Shown: positions 53,974-62,998, numbered from the stretch's first letter. The stretch: 64,000 bases of DNA from an alpha proteobacterium HIMB114 (GCA_000163555.2 ADAC02000001.1:620001-684000), one strand, 5' to 3'. Notes: a model not told the origin generated them from the letters alone. Made by a program: numbers and translations.

Positions 53974-55251
53974 AAAATCATAACTAGAAGTGTCAATTTT
54001 TGAAGAATGCCCCCTTCTCATTCTCCAGTTGTTACAAAACCCAGTATCCGCAACTGTAATCATATTTCTTCCAAATTTAAAATTTGTTTTATCAATTGCT
54101 TTCATTAAACTTTGGGATTTTTCTTTCTTTTCATATGAAAATAAACCTTCATCATATTTTCCCTTTCTTGATAATCCTGAAAAAATTACACCGGCTTTTT
54201 GATAACGAGGACCTTTTAAAAATATTTCTTTTAAAGACTGAATACAAATTTTTGTTAACAAAATACTATCATCGCTGGGTATTGGTAAATCTACTTTCTT
54301 AGATCTAGAAAAAAACTTTTCACTCTTATCGAAAGGACTATTTCTTATAAAAACAATTACTGATTTTACAACTTGCCTATCAACTCTAATTTTTTCAGCA
54401 GCATTTAAACAATGTGCAACTACAGACTCTTTTAATGTATCATAATCTAATACTTTCTTACCAAATGATCTTGATACACAACAATTTTTTCTTGGATTTG
54501 AATTAGACTCAAACCCTATACAATTTATTCCTCTTAACTCCATAACTGTTTTTAAACCAAGAACATTTGTATTTTTTTTTATCCATCTATTACTTGCATC
54601 TTTTAAATCATAAGCACTTTTAATATTATTGCTTTTATATAATTTAGATATTTTTCTACCTACTCCCCAAATATCTTCAATTGGAAAATTTTTTAACAAA
54701 TCGTCAATTTCTTTTTCATCATTCAAAATAAAACTTTTAATTCCGATTTTTTCTTTTTTTGCAATATGATTTGCAACTTTTGACAATGTTTTTGTTTTTG
54801 CAACACCAATACTTACAGGGATACCTGTCCATTTTAATATTATAAATCTTAATTCACTAATAAAATTTTCTAGATCCTCATCTTTTATTAAACTTAAATC
54901 TAAAAAAGCTTCATCAATCGAATATATTTCAATTGTTGGGCAAAACTTTTTTAGAACATGCATTACTCTTCTTGAAATATCTCCGTATAGTGCGTAGTTA
55001 GAAGAAAATACCTGGACTTTATGAGATTTAATTAAATGCTTAACTTTAAAATAAGGCTCTCCCATCTTTATTCCTATTTTTTTTGCTTCTACCGATCTTG
55101 ATATAACGCAACCATCATTATTAGATAAAACAACAACAGGAAGGTTATTTATTCTTGGGTTAAAGAGTCTTTCGCAAGAAACATAAAATGAATTGCAATC
55201 AACTAGTGCTATTTTTTTTGAATTTTTATTTTTTAACTTTATGTATGACAT
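53950..55251 (-). CDS. umuC: Y-family DNA polymerase UmuC (Pol V catalytic subunit)
   Basis: Error-prone translesion polymerase activated by UmuD' and RecA. The 433-residue protein starts MSYIKLKNKNSKKIALVDCNSFYVSCERLF. It has NNDGCVISRSVEAKKIGIKMG, the catalytic YSIDEAFLDLS, VSIGVAKTKTLSKVANHIAKK (HhH/little finger boundary) and a C-terminal little-finger domain ending in the Gly/Ser/Arg tail. It overlaps umuD by 26 bases, so the two are translationally coupled. Confidence 0.95.
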   Translation of the reverse strand: MSYIKLKNKNSKKIALVDCNSFYVSCERLFNPRINNLPVVVLSNNDGCVISRSVEAKKIGIKMGEPYFKVKHLIKSHKVQVFSSNYALYGDISRRVMHVLKKFCPTIEIYSIDEAFLDLSLIKDEDLENFISELRFIILKWTGIPVSIGVAKTKTLSKVANHIAKKEKIGIKSFILNDEKEIDDLLKNFPIEDIWGVGRKISKLYKSNNIKSAYDLKDASNRWIKKNTNVLGLKTVMELRGINCIGFESNSNPRKNCCVSRSFGKKVLDYDTLKESVVAHCLNAAEKIRVDRQVVKSVIVFIRNSPFDKSEKFFSRSKKVDLPIPSDDSILLTKICIQSLKEIFLKGPRYQKAGVIFSGLSRKGKYDEGLFSYEKKEKSQSLMKAIDKTNFKFGRNMITVADTGFCNNWRMRRGHSSKIDTSSYDFLPTINIR

Positions 55252-55630
55252 AAGTTACCACTCCCCAAACTTGAGTTTCATTATCTTCGGTGATTTCAAT
55301 AAAATGATTATGATTACCTAATTTAGAAATTAGAAAAAATTTATTATTTTTTTTTACAATTTTTTTAACTACAAGTTGTCCTTGATAATTAAGAACTGCA
55401 ACTGAGTTGTGTTTAACATTAAGACTTTTATCGACGATTAATACATCTCCATCATAAATATGGTCTTCAACCATTGAATAGCCTGAAACTCTTATTAAAA
55501 AAGTTGATGCTTTGTTTGAAATTAACTCTTCATTAAGATTTATTTCATCTTCTAAGTAATCTGTTGCAGGAGAAGGAAATCCAGCACATACCTTTTGAAG
55601 AATAATTGGTAACTTTTCATGAATTTTCAT
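55226..55630 (-). CDS. umuD: UmuD-like SOS mutagenesis protein (S24 peptidase)
   Basis: Self-cleaving S24 family protein of 134 residues that matures to UmuD' for Pol V. The cleavage region CAGFPSPATDYLED (Ala16-Gly17 bond) parallels the Cys-Gly site of E. coli UmuD. The catalytic dyad is Ser52 (VSGYSMV) and Lys89 (QLVVKKI). No helix-turn-helix domain is present, so it is not LexA. The ATG at 55630 abuts a perfect SOS box, and umuC follows with overlap. Confidence 0.95.
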   Translation of the reverse strand: MKIHEKLPIILQKVCAGFPSPATDYLEDEINLNEELISNKASTFLIRVSGYSMVEDHIYDGDVLIVDKSLNVKHNSVAVLNYQGQLVVKKIVKKNNKFFLISKLGNHNHFIEITEDNETQVWGVVTYVIHKVKK

Positions 55631-55665
55631 GTTCTTATTTTGTTCTTTTTTTACAAATATTTCAA
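55631..55665 (-). promoter_or_regulatory. Perfect SOS box and promoter of umuDC
   Basis: The SOS box GTTC TTATTTT GTTC occupies 55631-55645 (plus strand), exactly the alphaproteobacterial consensus GTTC-N7-GTTC. It touches the umuD ATG. On the minus strand TTGAAA (55660-55665), a 17-base spacer and CAAAAT (55637-55642) form a promoter. Its -10 lies inside the box, so LexA binding would block the polymerase and the transcript would be nearly leaderless. The promoter is inferred; the box is seen directly. Confidence 0.85.
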
Positions 55666-55761
55666 CTAAATTATAGGTTGTATTTTGAGTCCAGAGCTGA
55701 ATCAGAACAGAATCAAACAGAGAACATTTAAACCTAAACGGTGCTCGAGTGTGGATAAAAA
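55646..55761. other. Spacer between bactofilin and umuD genes with a short repeat
   Basis: This spacer carries the umuD promoter and the end of the bactofilin transcript. It is less AT-rich in its middle. On the minus strand TGATTC occurs twice, 11 bases apart, around GTTC sequences. A 33-codon plus-strand frame with a TTG start (55685-55786) is present but unsupported. No clear terminator hairpin is visible. Confidence 0.4.
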
Positions 55762-56130
55762 TTATGAGGCTTTTCTTTTAAAATAATTACCAAGAATAGT
55801 TGCGCCAGGTTCGATACTAATAGAGTTGTAAGAAATTTTACCATGAACCTTTGCGGATGGACCTATTGCAACTCTATTTGCAATAATATCACCTTTAACC
55901 TCACCTAAAACAAAAACCCAATCTGAATTAATGTTTCCAGCAACTAAAGAGTTTGGTCCAATTTTAAGAAACTTGCATGTTAAGTTTCCATTTATAGTGC
56001 CATTGAAAAATAGGTTACCATCATACTCTACATCAGCATTACAATTAAAAATATTAGGCTTGCTTGGAAAAATTATATTAATTTCTTTGGTTTCCTTAGA
56101 ATAAAAAAGTGATTTAAAAAAATTAATCAT
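55762..56130 (-). CDS. Bactofilin family cytoskeletal protein
   Basis: A 122-residue right-handed beta-helix protein (DUF583) that polymerises into membrane-linked filaments. Regular six-residue repeats are seen: DGNLFFNGTINGNLTCKFLKIGPNSLVAGNINSDWVFVLGEVKGDIIANRVAIGPSAKVHGKISYNSISIEPGATILG in short units, each with hydrophobic strand positions and Gly/Asn turns. The flanking tails are short and basic. It overlaps the ferredoxin-NADP reductase by one base at its start. In other alphaproteobacteria bactofilins act in stalk or cell shape; here the role is unknown. Confidence 0.93.
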   Translation of the reverse strand: MINFFKSLFYSKETKEINIIFPSKPNIFNCNADVEYDGNLFFNGTINGNLTCKFLKIGPNSLVAGNINSDWVFVLGEVKGDIIANRVAIGPSAKVHGKISYNSISIEPGATILGNYFKRKAS

Positions 56131-57146
56131 TATTTAACACCTAATCTTTTTTGTATATCGCTAGATGATGTTGTAAATCTAAAAACATATTTTTCATCTG
56201 GTCTTGCTCTTTTAAAACATTCTTGAGCACATAAAGCGCTTTCATGAAATCCGCTTAAAATAAGTTTTAGCTTTCCAGGGTAAGTACAAATATCTCCAAT
56301 AGCAAATATGCCTTTTTCATTAGTTTCAAAATTTTGAGTATTCACTTTTAAAGATTTTGCTTCTAAATCTAGGCCCCAATTGGCAATTGGGCCAAGTTCC
56401 ATTTTTAAACCAAAAAAAGCTAATACACTGTCAGCAGATATTTCTTTTTGCTCTCCGCTATCATGCTTTAATACAACTTTTTCTATTTTATCATTACCTT
56501 CAAAATTAACTGGTTGATGGTTAGTTAATATTTCAACTTTTCCATTTTTTTCTAATTCTCTAGCAAGGTTAACTGTATGTTGCGCAGCTCTAAACTCTTC
56601 TCTTCTATGGATTAAAATAATTTTTTTCGAAATCTTAGAAAGTTCAACTGTCCAGTCTAAAGCAGAGTCTCCTCCTCCAAAGATACAAACAGTTTGATCT
56701 TTAAATTTATTTTTATCTTTCACTGAATAAAACAAGTTTGTTTTTTCAAATTTTTCAATATCCTTAATCGGAGGTTTTCTTGGCTCAAATGAACCAACGC
56801 CTGCTGCTATAATAATATTTGGAGTTTCAAATTGATTTTGATCACTAGTAGTTACTATCCAAGCATTATCTTTTTTTTCTAATTTTTCTACACGCTGGTT
56901 TAAATGAAAATTTGTTTTAAATGGATCTATTTGTTTAAGTAAATTTTTAGTTAAAGTTTCACCCGTACACTCAGGTAATGCTGGAATATCGTAAATAGGT
57001 TTATCGGGATAAAGCTCAATGCATTGGCCGCCAACTTTATCTAGATTGTCAATAACGTGAGCATTTAAACCCATAATTCCAAGTTCAAATACTGCAAACA
57101 AACCAACTGGGCCTGCTCCTACAATGACTGCATCTGTTTTAATCAT
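56130..57146 (-). CDS. Ferredoxin-NADP reductase (thioredoxin reductase-like type)
   Basis: A 338-residue FAD/NADPH flavoprotein of the YumC-like FNR group: GAGPVGLFAVFELGIMG (FAD), GGGDSALDWTVELS (NADPH) and GDICTYPGKLKLILSGFHE (second FAD region). The CxxC redox pair of true thioredoxin reductase is missing, consistent with electron transfer to ferredoxin instead. It lies directly downstream of a 2Fe-2S ferredoxin gene (adjacent stop and start) and upstream of bactofilin. Confidence 0.93.
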   Translation of the reverse strand: MIKTDAVIVGAGPVGLFAVFELGIMGLNAHVIDNLDKVGGQCIELYPDKPIYDIPALPECTGETLTKNLLKQIDPFKTNFHLNQRVEKLEKKDNAWIVTTSDQNQFETPNIIIAAGVGSFEPRKPPIKDIEKFEKTNLFYSVKDKNKFKDQTVCIFGGGDSALDWTVELSKISKKIILIHRREEFRAAQHTVNLARELEKNGKVEILTNHQPVNFEGNDKIEKVVLKHDSGEQKEISADSVLAFFGLKMELGPIANWGLDLEAKSLKVNTQNFETNEKGIFAIGDICTYPGKLKLILSGFHESALCAQECFKRARPDEKYVFRFTTSSSDIQKRLGVK

Positions 57147-57467
57147 CTAACCTTGTTTCTCTGGAAGATTAACCACAATACCATCGTGCTTATCTTCTAA
57201 TATTAATTGACAACTTAACCTGCTATTACTTTTAGTTTCAAAGGCAAAATCTAACATATCTTTTTCACTATCGCTTTGCTCTGATAACTTATCTAACCAC
57301 TCTTCTTTAACATAAACATGGCAAGTTGCGCACGCACATGCACCCCCACAATCTGCATCAATTCCTGGAACACCATTTTGAACTGCTCCTTCCATAATAG
57401 AAAGTCCTGATTCAACGCTAACTTCGTGCTGAGTTCCATTATGTTCGATATAAGTGACTTTTGGCAT
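57147..57467 (-). CDS. fdx: Adrenodoxin-type 2Fe-2S ferredoxin
   Basis: A 106-residue 2Fe-2S ferredoxin. Cluster ligands fit C-x5-C-x2-C in [13 protein letters not shown], and a fourth Cys lies in [24 protein letters not shown] is the usual N terminus, so I start at 57467; an in-frame ATG at 57521 would overlap the divergent gene. It probably gives or receives electrons from the adjacent FNR, for Fe-S assembly or another reductase. Confidence 0.95.
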   Translation of the reverse strand: MPKVTYIEHNGTQHEVSVESGLSIMEGAVQNGVPGIDADCGGACACATCHVYVKEEWLDKLSEQSDSEKDMLDFAFETKSNSRLSCQLILEDKHDGIVVNLPEKQG

Positions 57468-57503
57468 AGGGACTTTATATTCATAGATATTTATAAAACA
57501 ACA

Positions 57504-58460
57504 ATGAAGTACAAAAGCCACACTATCAGTTATGAAAATAAAAAGTTTAAACTAAAAGAAGCTTTTAAAATTTCTAGAGGCTCAAAATCATCAATAAAAA
57601 CATTAAAAATTAAAGTAGAAAAAAATAATATTTTTGGACACGGAGAGTGCGTTCCTTACGCCCGATATGGTGATAAATTAGAAAAAATAACAAAAATTTT
57701 AAAAAGTAATAAAAATATTAATGATCTTAATGAAATAAAATTTTTGTCTCTAAGAAATGCAATTTCAAATGCCTATTACGATTTAAAATTGAAAGAAAAA
57801 AAAGTTCCTTTTAAAAAAATTGTAAAATACGCAAAATTCAAAACTGCAATAACTATTCCTATAGTTAATGAAAAGAAATTTAAGAAACAAGTTGTCAAAT
57901 ATAAAAATGTTAAATATCTAAAAATTAAACTAAATGAAAAAAATATTTTTAACTATCTAGATATTGTCAAAAAAAATTCTACCAAAAGTAAAATTATAAT
58001 TGATGCTAACGAAGGTTGGTCACTATCTTTTTTAAGAGCAAATGAAAAAAAATTAAAACAATATAATATTTTATTTATAGAGCAGCCGTTGAAATCAAGT
58101 AAAGATCATCTACTAAAAAGTAATTTACCTTTGTGCGCAGATGAAAGTTTTCATTTAAATAAAAATAATAAAAATATTAAAAAAATTTATAAATGGGTAA
58201 ATATTAAACCTGATAAATTTGGAACTGAGAAAGATATTATGAAAGCAATAAAATATGCTCGTAAAAATAAATTAAAAATATTTTTAGGTTGTATGGTGAG
58301 TAGCTCATTATCAATTATACCTTCCCTTCGATTTGCAAAATATTGCAACGTACTTGATCTTGATGGAGCAATGTTTTTATCTCAAGATTATAAATTTGGT
58401 TTAAAATATAAAAAAGATAATTTGATTTATAACAAAAGCTTTAATTTTGGGCACAATTAA
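57504..58460 (+). CDS. Dipeptide epimerase (L-Ala-D/L-Glu epimerase-like, enolase superfamily)
   Basis: A 318-residue enolase-superfamily enzyme (MLE subgroup). [14 protein letters not shown] and [12 protein letters not shown] are typical of L-Ala-D/L-Glu epimerases, which act in murein peptide recycling. Catalytic residues fit: KIKLN (Lys of the KxK pair), IIDANEGWS (Asp metal ligand), FIEQPL (Glu), CADESFH (Asp) and NIKPDKFGT (second Lys). GCMVSSSL is typical of this subgroup. The start at 57504 is chosen over 57426, which would lie in the ferredoxin gene. Other recycling genes are not in the window. Confidence 0.88.
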   Translation: MKYKSHTISYENKKFKLKEAFKISRGSKSSIKTLKIKVEKNNIFGHGECVPYARYGDKLEKITKILKSNKNINDLNEIKFLSLRNAISNAYYDLKLKEKKVPFKKIVKYAKFKTAITIPIVNEKKFKKQVVKYKNVKYLKIKLNEKNIFNYLDIVKKNSTKSKIIIDANEGWSLSFLRANEKKLKQYNILFIEQPLKSSKDHLLKSNLPLCADESFHLNKNNKNIKKIYKWVNIKPDKFGTEKDIMKAIKYARKNKLKIFLGCMVSSSLSIIPSLRFAKYCNVLDLDGAMFLSQDYKFGLKYKKDNLIYNKSFNFGHN

Positions 58461-58485
58461 TGTTGCGGTGTAAAACACATTATCT

Positions 58486-58514
58486 TTGATTTTAATTTTA
58501 TTTTTAATTAAAAT
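58486..58514 (+). promoter_or_regulatory. Candidate prpE promoter
   Basis: TTGATT (58486-58491) and TAAAAT (58509-58514) with an exact 17-base spacer lie upstream of prpE. An AAGGG ribosome binding site at 58520-58524 precedes the TTG start at 58533. The flanking bases are Ala/Thr homopolymers, so chance resemblance is possible. Confidence 0.45.
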
Positions 58515-58532
58515 ACTAGAAGGGAAAATGAA

Positions 58533-60419
58533 TTGAGCAAATATCAAGAAACATTTAATCGTTCACTATCAAATCCAGATGAGTTTTGGTCTGAAGCTGC
58601 TGATCAAGTCAAATGGATTAAAAAATTTGACAAAGTAGTTCATTGCGAAAAAAAACCTTTCTACAGATGGTTTAAAGGTGGAAAGATTAATACATGCTAT
58701 AATGCTTTAGACCGACATATTGAGGAAGGAAATGGAGATAGGACTGCACTAATCTTTGATAGTGCAATGACTAATACGAAGAAAAAATTTTCATATAAAG
58801 AATTAAGAGATGCTACTGCAAAACTTGCAGGTGGGCTTCAAAGACAAGGTGTAAAAAAAGGTGACCGTGTCATCATATATATGCCAATGATACCTGAAGC
58901 AATTCAAGCTATGTTAGCTTGTGCAAGAATTGGTGCAGTTCATAGTGTTGTGTTTGGTGGATTTGCATCAAATGAACTTGCAAGTCGTATAGATGACAGT
59001 GGTGCAAAAGTTATTTTATCTGCATCTTGTGGTTTAGAACCTGGAAGAACTGTGGACTATAAACCGCTTCTTGAGGGTGCTTTAAAAGAGGCAAAACATA
59101 AAGTTGAAAAAGTTGTAATATTTCAAAGAGATACTCATAAAATTGATTTAGCTGAAGGTTTTGTTGATTGGAATAAATTTATTGATGGAGCTGATCATGC
59201 AGAATGTGTTGAGTGTGATGCAAATGATCCAGCATACATTTTATATACCTCCGGAACGACTGGAGTTCCAAAGGGAATTTTAAGAGATATAGCGGGTCAC
59301 ATTGTTGCATTAAAATGGACGATGCAAAATGTTTATGACATTAACCCAGGTGATGTTTGGTGGTCGGCTAGTGATATTGGTTGGATTGTTGGTCACTCTT
59401 ATATTGTGTATGGTCCTTTGTTTCATGGATGTACAACTGTAGTTTTTGAAGGAAAACCTGTTGGAACACCAGACCCTGGTGCTTTTTGGAGAATAATTTC
59501 AGAATATAAAGTTAAAACTTTATTTACTGCTCCTACTGCATTTAGAGCAATTAAAAAAGAAGATCCAAATGGTGAGTATTTTAAAAAATATGATTTATCA
59601 CATTTTGAAGCTTTGTATCTTGCAGGTGAAAGAGCAGATCCAGACACTATTCATTGGGCGGAAAAGTTATTACAAAAACCAGTCATTGATCATTGGTGGC
59701 AAACTGAAACAAGCTGGACAATTTCTGGCAACTTTAAAGGATTAGGATTATTCGATACCAAATACGGTTCTGCTGGAAAGCCAGCTCCTGGTTATGATGT
59801 AAAAGTTTTAAAAGAAGATGGTAGTGAGGCTAAACCTGGAGAGATGGGAGATATCTGTGTTAAGCTGCCTTTGCCACCAAGCACTTTTCCAACACTTTGG
59901 AATGCTGACGAAAGATATGAAGAAAATTATATGACTACTTATCCTGGATATTACCAAACTTACGATGCAGGTCATATTGATGAAGATGGTTACGTTTGGA
60001 TTATGTCTAGAACCGATGACATTATTAATGTTGCAGGACATAGATTATCAACGGGTTCTATGGAAGAAGTTCTATCTGAACATCCTGATGTTGCAGAATG
60101 TGCAGTTATTGGAATAGCAGATAAACTGAAAGGTCAAATGCCAGTTGGATTGGTAGTGTTAAAAGCAGGCGTTACAAAAACACCAGAAGATATTGAAAAA
60201 GAATGTGTAAAAATGATTAGAGAAAAGATAGGACCAGTTGCAGCCTTTAAAACTGCAATTGTAATCAAAAGACTACCAAAAACTAGATCTGGAAAAGTAT
60301 TAAGAGGGACAATGAGAAAAATTGCGGATAAAGAAGAATATAAAATGCCAGCAACAATCGATGATCCAGCAATTCTGGATGAAATCAAAGACTCTCTTAT
60401 GGTTGCTAAGATCTTATAA
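58533..60419 (+). CDS. prpE: Propionyl-CoA synthetase (acyl-CoA synthetase, AMP-forming)
   Basis: Activates propionate (or acetate) to the CoA thioester through an acyl-adenylate. The 628-residue ANL enzyme has YILYTSGTTGVPKGIL (ATP loop), DIGWIVGHSYIVYGPL, WWQTETSW and the acetylated-Lys motif TRSGKVLRG. MSKYQETFNRSLSNPDEFW matches PrpE starts, so the TTG at 58533 is used. The nearby ATG (58528) reads only Met-Asn-stop. It converges on phaA, and propionyl-CoA could give hydroxyvalerate units in PHA. Confidence 0.94.
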   Translation: MSKYQETFNRSLSNPDEFWSEAADQVKWIKKFDKVVHCEKKPFYRWFKGGKINTCYNALDRHIEEGNGDRTALIFDSAMTNTKKKFSYKELRDATAKLAGGLQRQGVKKGDRVIIYMPMIPEAIQAMLACARIGAVHSVVFGGFASNELASRIDDSGAKVILSASCGLEPGRTVDYKPLLEGALKEAKHKVEKVVIFQRDTHKIDLAEGFVDWNKFIDGADHAECVECDANDPAYILYTSGTTGVPKGILRDIAGHIVALKWTMQNVYDINPGDVWWSASDIGWIVGHSYIVYGPLFHGCTTVVFEGKPVGTPDPGAFWRIISEYKVKTLFTAPTAFRAIKKEDPNGEYFKKYDLSHFEALYLAGERADPDTIHWAEKLLQKPVIDHWWQTETSWTISGNFKGLGLFDTKYGSAGKPAPGYDVKVLKEDGSEAKPGEMGDICVKLPLPPSTFPTLWNADERYEENYMTTYPGYYQTYDAGHIDEDGYVWIMSRTDDIINVAGHRLSTGSMEEVLSEHPDVAECAVIGIADKLKGQMPVGLVVLKAGVTKTPEDIEKECVKMIREKIGPVAAFKTAIVIKRLPKTRSGKVLRGTMRKIADKEEYKMPATIDDPAILDEIKDSLMVAKIL

Positions 60420-61619
60420 TTATTTGTGATTTAAAAAGTCTCTCTCAATACACATGGCGATACCCATACCACCACCAATACAAAGAGTTGCTAAACCTTT
60501 TTTAACTTTTCTTTTTTGCATCTCATGAATTAAAGATACAAGAATTCTAGCACCAGATGCGCCAATTGGATGACCAAGAGCAATGGCGCCACCATTTACA
60601 TTTATTTTATCGGCAGTAAAACCAAGCTCTTTATTTACTGAGATTGCTTGTGCCGCAAATGCTTCATTAGCTTCGACTAAGTCAACTTGATCTTCACCCC
60701 AACCAGCTTTTTCTAAAGCTTTTTTTGATGCCGGTATTGGACCAGTTCCCATGATTGATGGATCTACTCCACATTGTGCCCAAGAAACTATTCTAGCTAA
60801 AGGTTCAATTTTTCTTTTCTTTGCTTCTTCAGCAGTCATTAACACAACTGCAGCAGCGCCATCATTAATTCCAGAAGCGTTACCGGCAGTAACTGTACCA
60901 TCCTTCTTAAATGCAGGTCTTAATTGAGATAATTTATCAACTGTTGTATCTGATTTTGGATATTCATCTGTATCAAATGTTTTTTCTTGTTTTTTAATTT
61001 TTACTTTAATTGGAACAATTTCATCTTTAAATTTCTTTTCATTAATTGCTTCAGTTGCTTTTCTTTGAGATGATGATGCAAAAGTATCCTGATCTTCTCT
61101 AGAAATTTTATATTTTTCAGCAACATTTTCAGCAGTGATACCCATATGATAATTATTATAAGCATCCCATAAACCATCAACGATCATACTATCTGTTAAA
61201 GTGCCAGGACCCATTTTGATGCCATTTCTTAAATTTGCAAAGTGCGGGGCATTACTCATACTTTCTTGACCACCAGCAACCATAACTTTTCCATCACCAC
61301 ATAATAATGAGTTGTATGCTAGAGCAACTGAGGCTAATCCTGATCCACACACCTGATTAATTGTTGTTGCAGTTTTATCTTTTGAAATACCTGCGTGAAT
61401 AGCTGCTTGTCTTGCTGGGTTTTGTCCAGCGCCAGTTGTTAACACTTGGCCCATGTAAACCATATCAACATCATCTGCTTTTAAGTGAGAGTGGTTCATA
61501 CATCTTTTAATAACTTCTGCTCCAAGTTGAGGTGCAGTTTGTGAAGCCAAAGAACCACCAAAAGATCCGATTGCAGTTCTAAAAGCACTTGTGATTACGA
61601 TATTAGTTTTATCTGACAT
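60420..61619 (-). CDS. phaA: Acetyl-CoA acetyltransferase (beta-ketothiolase)
   Basis: Condenses two acetyl-CoA to acetoacetyl-CoA. The 399-residue thiolase has the nucleophile NQVCGSGLASVALAY, ANEAFAAQAI, GGAIALGHPIGASGAR and the C-terminal CIGGGMGIAM with the second Cys. It is the second gene of phaB-phaA on the minus strand, with 19 bases between them and a strong AGGAG-type site. The PHA role is assigned by its neighbours phaB, phaP and phaC. Confidence 0.95.
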   Translation of the reverse strand: MSDKTNIVITSAFRTAIGSFGGSLASQTAPQLGAEVIKRCMNHSHLKADDVDMVYMGQVLTTGAGQNPARQAAIHAGISKDKTATTINQVCGSGLASVALAYNSLLCGDGKVMVAGGQESMSNAPHFANLRNGIKMGPGTLTDSMIVDGLWDAYNNYHMGITAENVAEKYKISREDQDTFASSSQRKATEAINEKKFKDEIVPIKVKIKKQEKTFDTDEYPKSDTTVDKLSQLRPAFKKDGTVTAGNASGINDGAAAVVLMTAEEAKKRKIEPLARIVSWAQCGVDPSIMGTGPIPASKKALEKAGWGEDQVDLVEANEAFAAQAISVNKELGFTADKINVNGGAIALGHPIGASGARILVSLIHEMQKRKVKKGLATLCIGGGMGIAMCIERDFLNHK

Positions 61620-61638
61620 TCATTTTCTCCTAATTAAA

Positions 61639-62367
61639 TTATTGATAATGTTGACCACCATTAATATTTAAAGTTGCTCCAGTCATAAAAGCTGCTTCAT
61701 CACTACATAAGTAACTTACTAGTGAAGCAATTTCTTTTGGATCAGCCAATCTTCCAACGGGAATTTGAGCTACGATACTTTCTAATATTTTTGGATCAAT
61801 TTTTTTAACCATATCTGTTCCAACATAACCAGGTGCAATAGCATTAACAGTAACACCTTTGTTTGCATTTTCTTGTGCAACAGCTTTTGTAAAACCTATG
61901 ATACCAGCTTTTGCAGCTGAGTAATTTGATTGTCCCATTTGCCCCTTAACACCGTTAATAGAACTAATAGAAACAATTCTACCAAATTTTTTTGCTCTCA
62001 TATTTTCGATAACATTTCTTGTCACATTAAACATTGAGTTTAAATTAATATTAATTACAGCGTTCCATTCTTCTACAGACATCTTGTGTAAAAATTTATC
62101 TTTTGTTATACCTGCATTATTAATTAAAATATCGATCGTCTTTCCAGACTCTTCTTCAATTTGTTTAATTGCTTTAACGCAATCTTCATAATAAGAAACA
62201 TCGAATTTTATAACTTTAATTCCAGTTTCTTTAGAAAATTCATTTGGACCTTCTGGTGTTCCAATATAACTTGCAACAACTTCATATCCGTCATCTTTTA
62301 ATTTTTTAGAAATTGCAGCACCAATTCCTCTTGTACCGCCTGTTACTAGTGCCAATCTATTTGTCAT
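61639..62367 (-). CDS. phaB: Acetoacetyl-CoA reductase
   Basis: NADPH-dependent reduction of acetoacetyl-CoA to (R)-3-hydroxybutyryl-CoA for PHA. The 242-residue SDR has VTGGTRGIGAAISK, NNAGITKDKFLHKM, the catalytic SSINGVKGQMGQSNYSAAKAG and AIAPGYVGTDMV. The VKGQxGQxNYSAAKAG stretch is characteristic of PhaB rather than FabG. It lies between phaA and phaP. A hairpin separates it from phaP. Confidence 0.93.
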   Translation of the reverse strand: MTNRLALVTGGTRGIGAAISKKLKDDGYEVVASYIGTPEGPNEFSKETGIKVIKFDVSYYEDCVKAIKQIEEESGKTIDILINNAGITKDKFLHKMSVEEWNAVININLNSMFNVTRNVIENMRAKKFGRIVSISSINGVKGQMGQSNYSAAKAGIIGFTKAVAQENANKGVTVNAIAPGYVGTDMVKKIDPKILESIVAQIPVGRLADPKEIASLVSYLCSDEAAFMTGATLNINGGQHYQ

Positions 62368-62399
62368 TGTGAAAACGCTTATATTACTTTCTTAAATTA

Positions 62400-62445
62400 C
62401 TACAAGGTTAGATATAAAATCTGGGGGAGAAACCTAACCTTGTAG
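62400..62445. promoter_or_regulatory. Perfect 12-base hairpin between phaP and phaB
   Basis: CTACAAGGTTAG (62400-62411) and CTAACCTTGTAG (62434-62445) are exact reverse complements around a 22-base loop. It lies 13 bases after the phaP stop on the minus strand and 32 bases before phaB. No T-run follows the stem, so it may be a processing or stabilising structure or a weak attenuator rather than a full terminator. Confidence 0.75.
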
Positions 62446-62458
62446 ATAAGTACTAAAA

Positions 62459-62926
62459 TTAGTTTTTAGTAGTTTCAGCTTTAACAGTAGCTTTAGCAGT
62501 TTCTTCAGAAACAACTTTTTTAAGCTCAGTTAAACCATCTAAAAATCTAGTATTTAGAATTTGGTATGCTTCGTTAGCAGTTTTTTCATTGATTTTAGAT
62601 AATTCAGCAACGTTTTTTTGTGCTTCTACGATTGCTTTTTTAACTAATTCAATTGATTTAGCTGCTTGATCTTGAGTATTACCTTTTGCAACTTCAGTAG
62701 TAGCTTCTTTTGCGCTAGAGATAGCAGTATTAAGAATTTCTACTTGTTTGCTTGCGAAAGCATTTACACCTTCGAAAACAGCTTTAGATGCACCAGCAAC
62801 TGCTTCAAGAGTTTTCTTTTGAGCATCAATGTAGTTTGCAGAATTTACATCTACATTTGGTAATTTTGTTGCTGATAATACTTTTTGAAAATCAAACATT
62901 TCAAATGGATTGTTAGCGTTGAACAT
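62459..62926 (-). CDS. phaP: Phasin (PHA granule-associated protein)
   Basis: Coats PHA granules and limits their coalescence. From the ATG at 62926 it is 155 residues: MFNANNPFEMFDFQKVL, then an all-helical, Ala/Lys/Glu-rich body with no Cys or Trp (LEAVAGASKAVFEGVNAFASKQVEIL is typical of Phasin_2). The start is decided by a strong AAGGAG six bases upstream; the upstream starts at 62959 and 62998 lie in the promoter region. It is divergent from phaC with an operator region between. Confidence 0.94.
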   Translation of the reverse strand: MFNANNPFEMFDFQKVLSATKLPNVDVNSANYIDAQKKTLEAVAGASKAVFEGVNAFASKQVEILNTAISSAKEATTEVAKGNTQDQAAKSIELVKKAIVEAQKNVAELSKINEKTANEAYQILNTRFLDGLTELKKVVSEETAKATVKAETTKN

Positions 62927-62969
62927 ATTGTTCTCCTTATTTTTAGTGTTATCGTTCATAACTGAGGGT

Positions 62970-62998
62970 GATATATATTGCGATGCGCAATATTTCAA
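62970..62998 (-). promoter_or_regulatory. phaP promoter with a perfect palindrome filling its spacer
   Basis: On the minus strand TTGAAA (62993-62998) and TATATC (62970-62975) are separated by 17 bases. The 19-base palindrome ATATTGCG ATG CGCAATAT (62975-62993) fills exactly that spacer and touches both hexamers. A protein bound here would block RNA polymerase. It contains TGC and GCA half-sites like those reported for the PHA repressor PhaR. Promoter strength is inferred. Confidence 0.65.

Noticed and set aside
55685-55786. 33-codon plus-strand frame with TTG start between umuD and bactofilin
   Set aside because: It is somewhat less AT-biased than its surroundings, but it has no ribosome binding site, overlaps the bactofilin end and is not recognised.
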